A program made the translations under genes and the position numbers. Shown in pieces: positions 5,313 to 5,368 of a stretch of 5,368 bases of DNA (the first letter of the stretch is position 1; each line of letters begins with the position of its first letter). The notes beneath the pieces were generated by a model that did no database searches, was not told where the DNA came from, and was given only the letters and a program-made list of their open reading frames with translations. The DNA comes from QQUD01 sp039029915 (GTDB lineage Bacteria; Chloroflexota; Anaerolineae; Promineifilales; Promineifilaceae): positions 1 through 5,368 of the forward strand of contig JBCCFD010000511.1 in the NCBI GenBank assembly GCA_039029915.1, given 5' to 3'.

Positions 5313-5368
5313 ATGTCAACAACTGCCTTAAATGAAATCAATTTGGAGAAAAAGTGGCAAACTTTATG
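5313..5368 (+). CDS. Start of an unidentified gene, cut by the right edge
   Basis: Eighteen complete codons remain, reading MSTTALNEINLEKKWQTL, preceded by a purine-rich ribosome binding site. This is too short for an identification. The pattern LEKKWQ resembles the N-terminal KWQ-type motif found in leucyl-, valyl- and isoleucyl-tRNA synthetases, where Trp usually follows a few residues later; the cut codon TG- could be TGG. I offer that only as a guess. It is on the same strand as the preceding genes and might be part of their transcript. It does not look like glucose-6-phosphate dehydrogenase. Confidence 0.5.
   Translation, partial: MSTTALNEINLEKKWQTL

Noticed and set aside
1..5368. Mobile element, CRISPR array, tRNA or rRNA, toxin-antitoxin or defence system
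   Set aside because: No transposase, integrase, terminal or spaced direct repeats, clover-leaf sequence, or toxin-like small gene pair was seen; the genes are metabolic, regulatory and redox-related.

Overview
This is a bacterial chromosomal window, moderately AT-rich, with dense genes and short spacers. Nothing in it looks like phage, plasmid, transposon, CRISPR or RNA-gene sequence. The mix of genes (a mercuric-reductase-like flavoprotein, an ECF sigma factor with a zf-HC2 partner, DUF427, an E. coli-type glucokinase, a DevB-type lactonase and an OsmC protein with a CxxC insert) resembles Chloroflexota such as Anaerolineae or Caldilineae. That assignment is an impression from protein style, not a measurement; a cyanobacterium or another phylum is possible.

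Layout. Positions 1-1271, minus strand: the N-terminal ~423 residues of a pyridine nucleotide-disulfide oxidoreductase, cut by the left edge. Positions 1272-1582: a 311-base AT-rich divergent spacer. Positions 1583-2602, plus strand: an ECF-like sigma factor, apparently on a leaderless GTG-start transcript 7 nt after a perfect TATAAT, followed by a small zinc-finger protein that is probably its anti-sigma partner. A hairpin at 2616-2645 probably ends this unit. Positions 2711-4745, plus strand: DUF427 protein, glucokinase (glk) and 6-phosphogluconolactonase (pgl), packed with a 2-nt gap and a 4-nt GTGA overlap. Positions 4804-5229: an OsmC-family protein with its own good Shine-Dalgarno. Positions 5313-5368: the first 18 codons of another gene, cut by the right edge.

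How the genes may work together. Glucokinase makes glucose-6-phosphate and the lactonase performs the second step of the oxidative pentose phosphate pathway, so the pair feeds glucose toward NADPH. Glucose-6-phosphate dehydrogenase, the step between them, is not visible here. The flavin disulfide reductase, the soluble Cys/His zinc protein beside a sigma factor, and the OsmC protein suggest a thiol or peroxide theme; this is inference only.

The most unusual signal is not a gene. The 8-base palindrome ACGGCCGT occurs five times in 5.4 kb (about 0.08 expected at uniform base use), inside three genes and in all three codon phases. It behaves like a genome-wide iterated palindrome comparable in kind to HIP1 of cyanobacteria.
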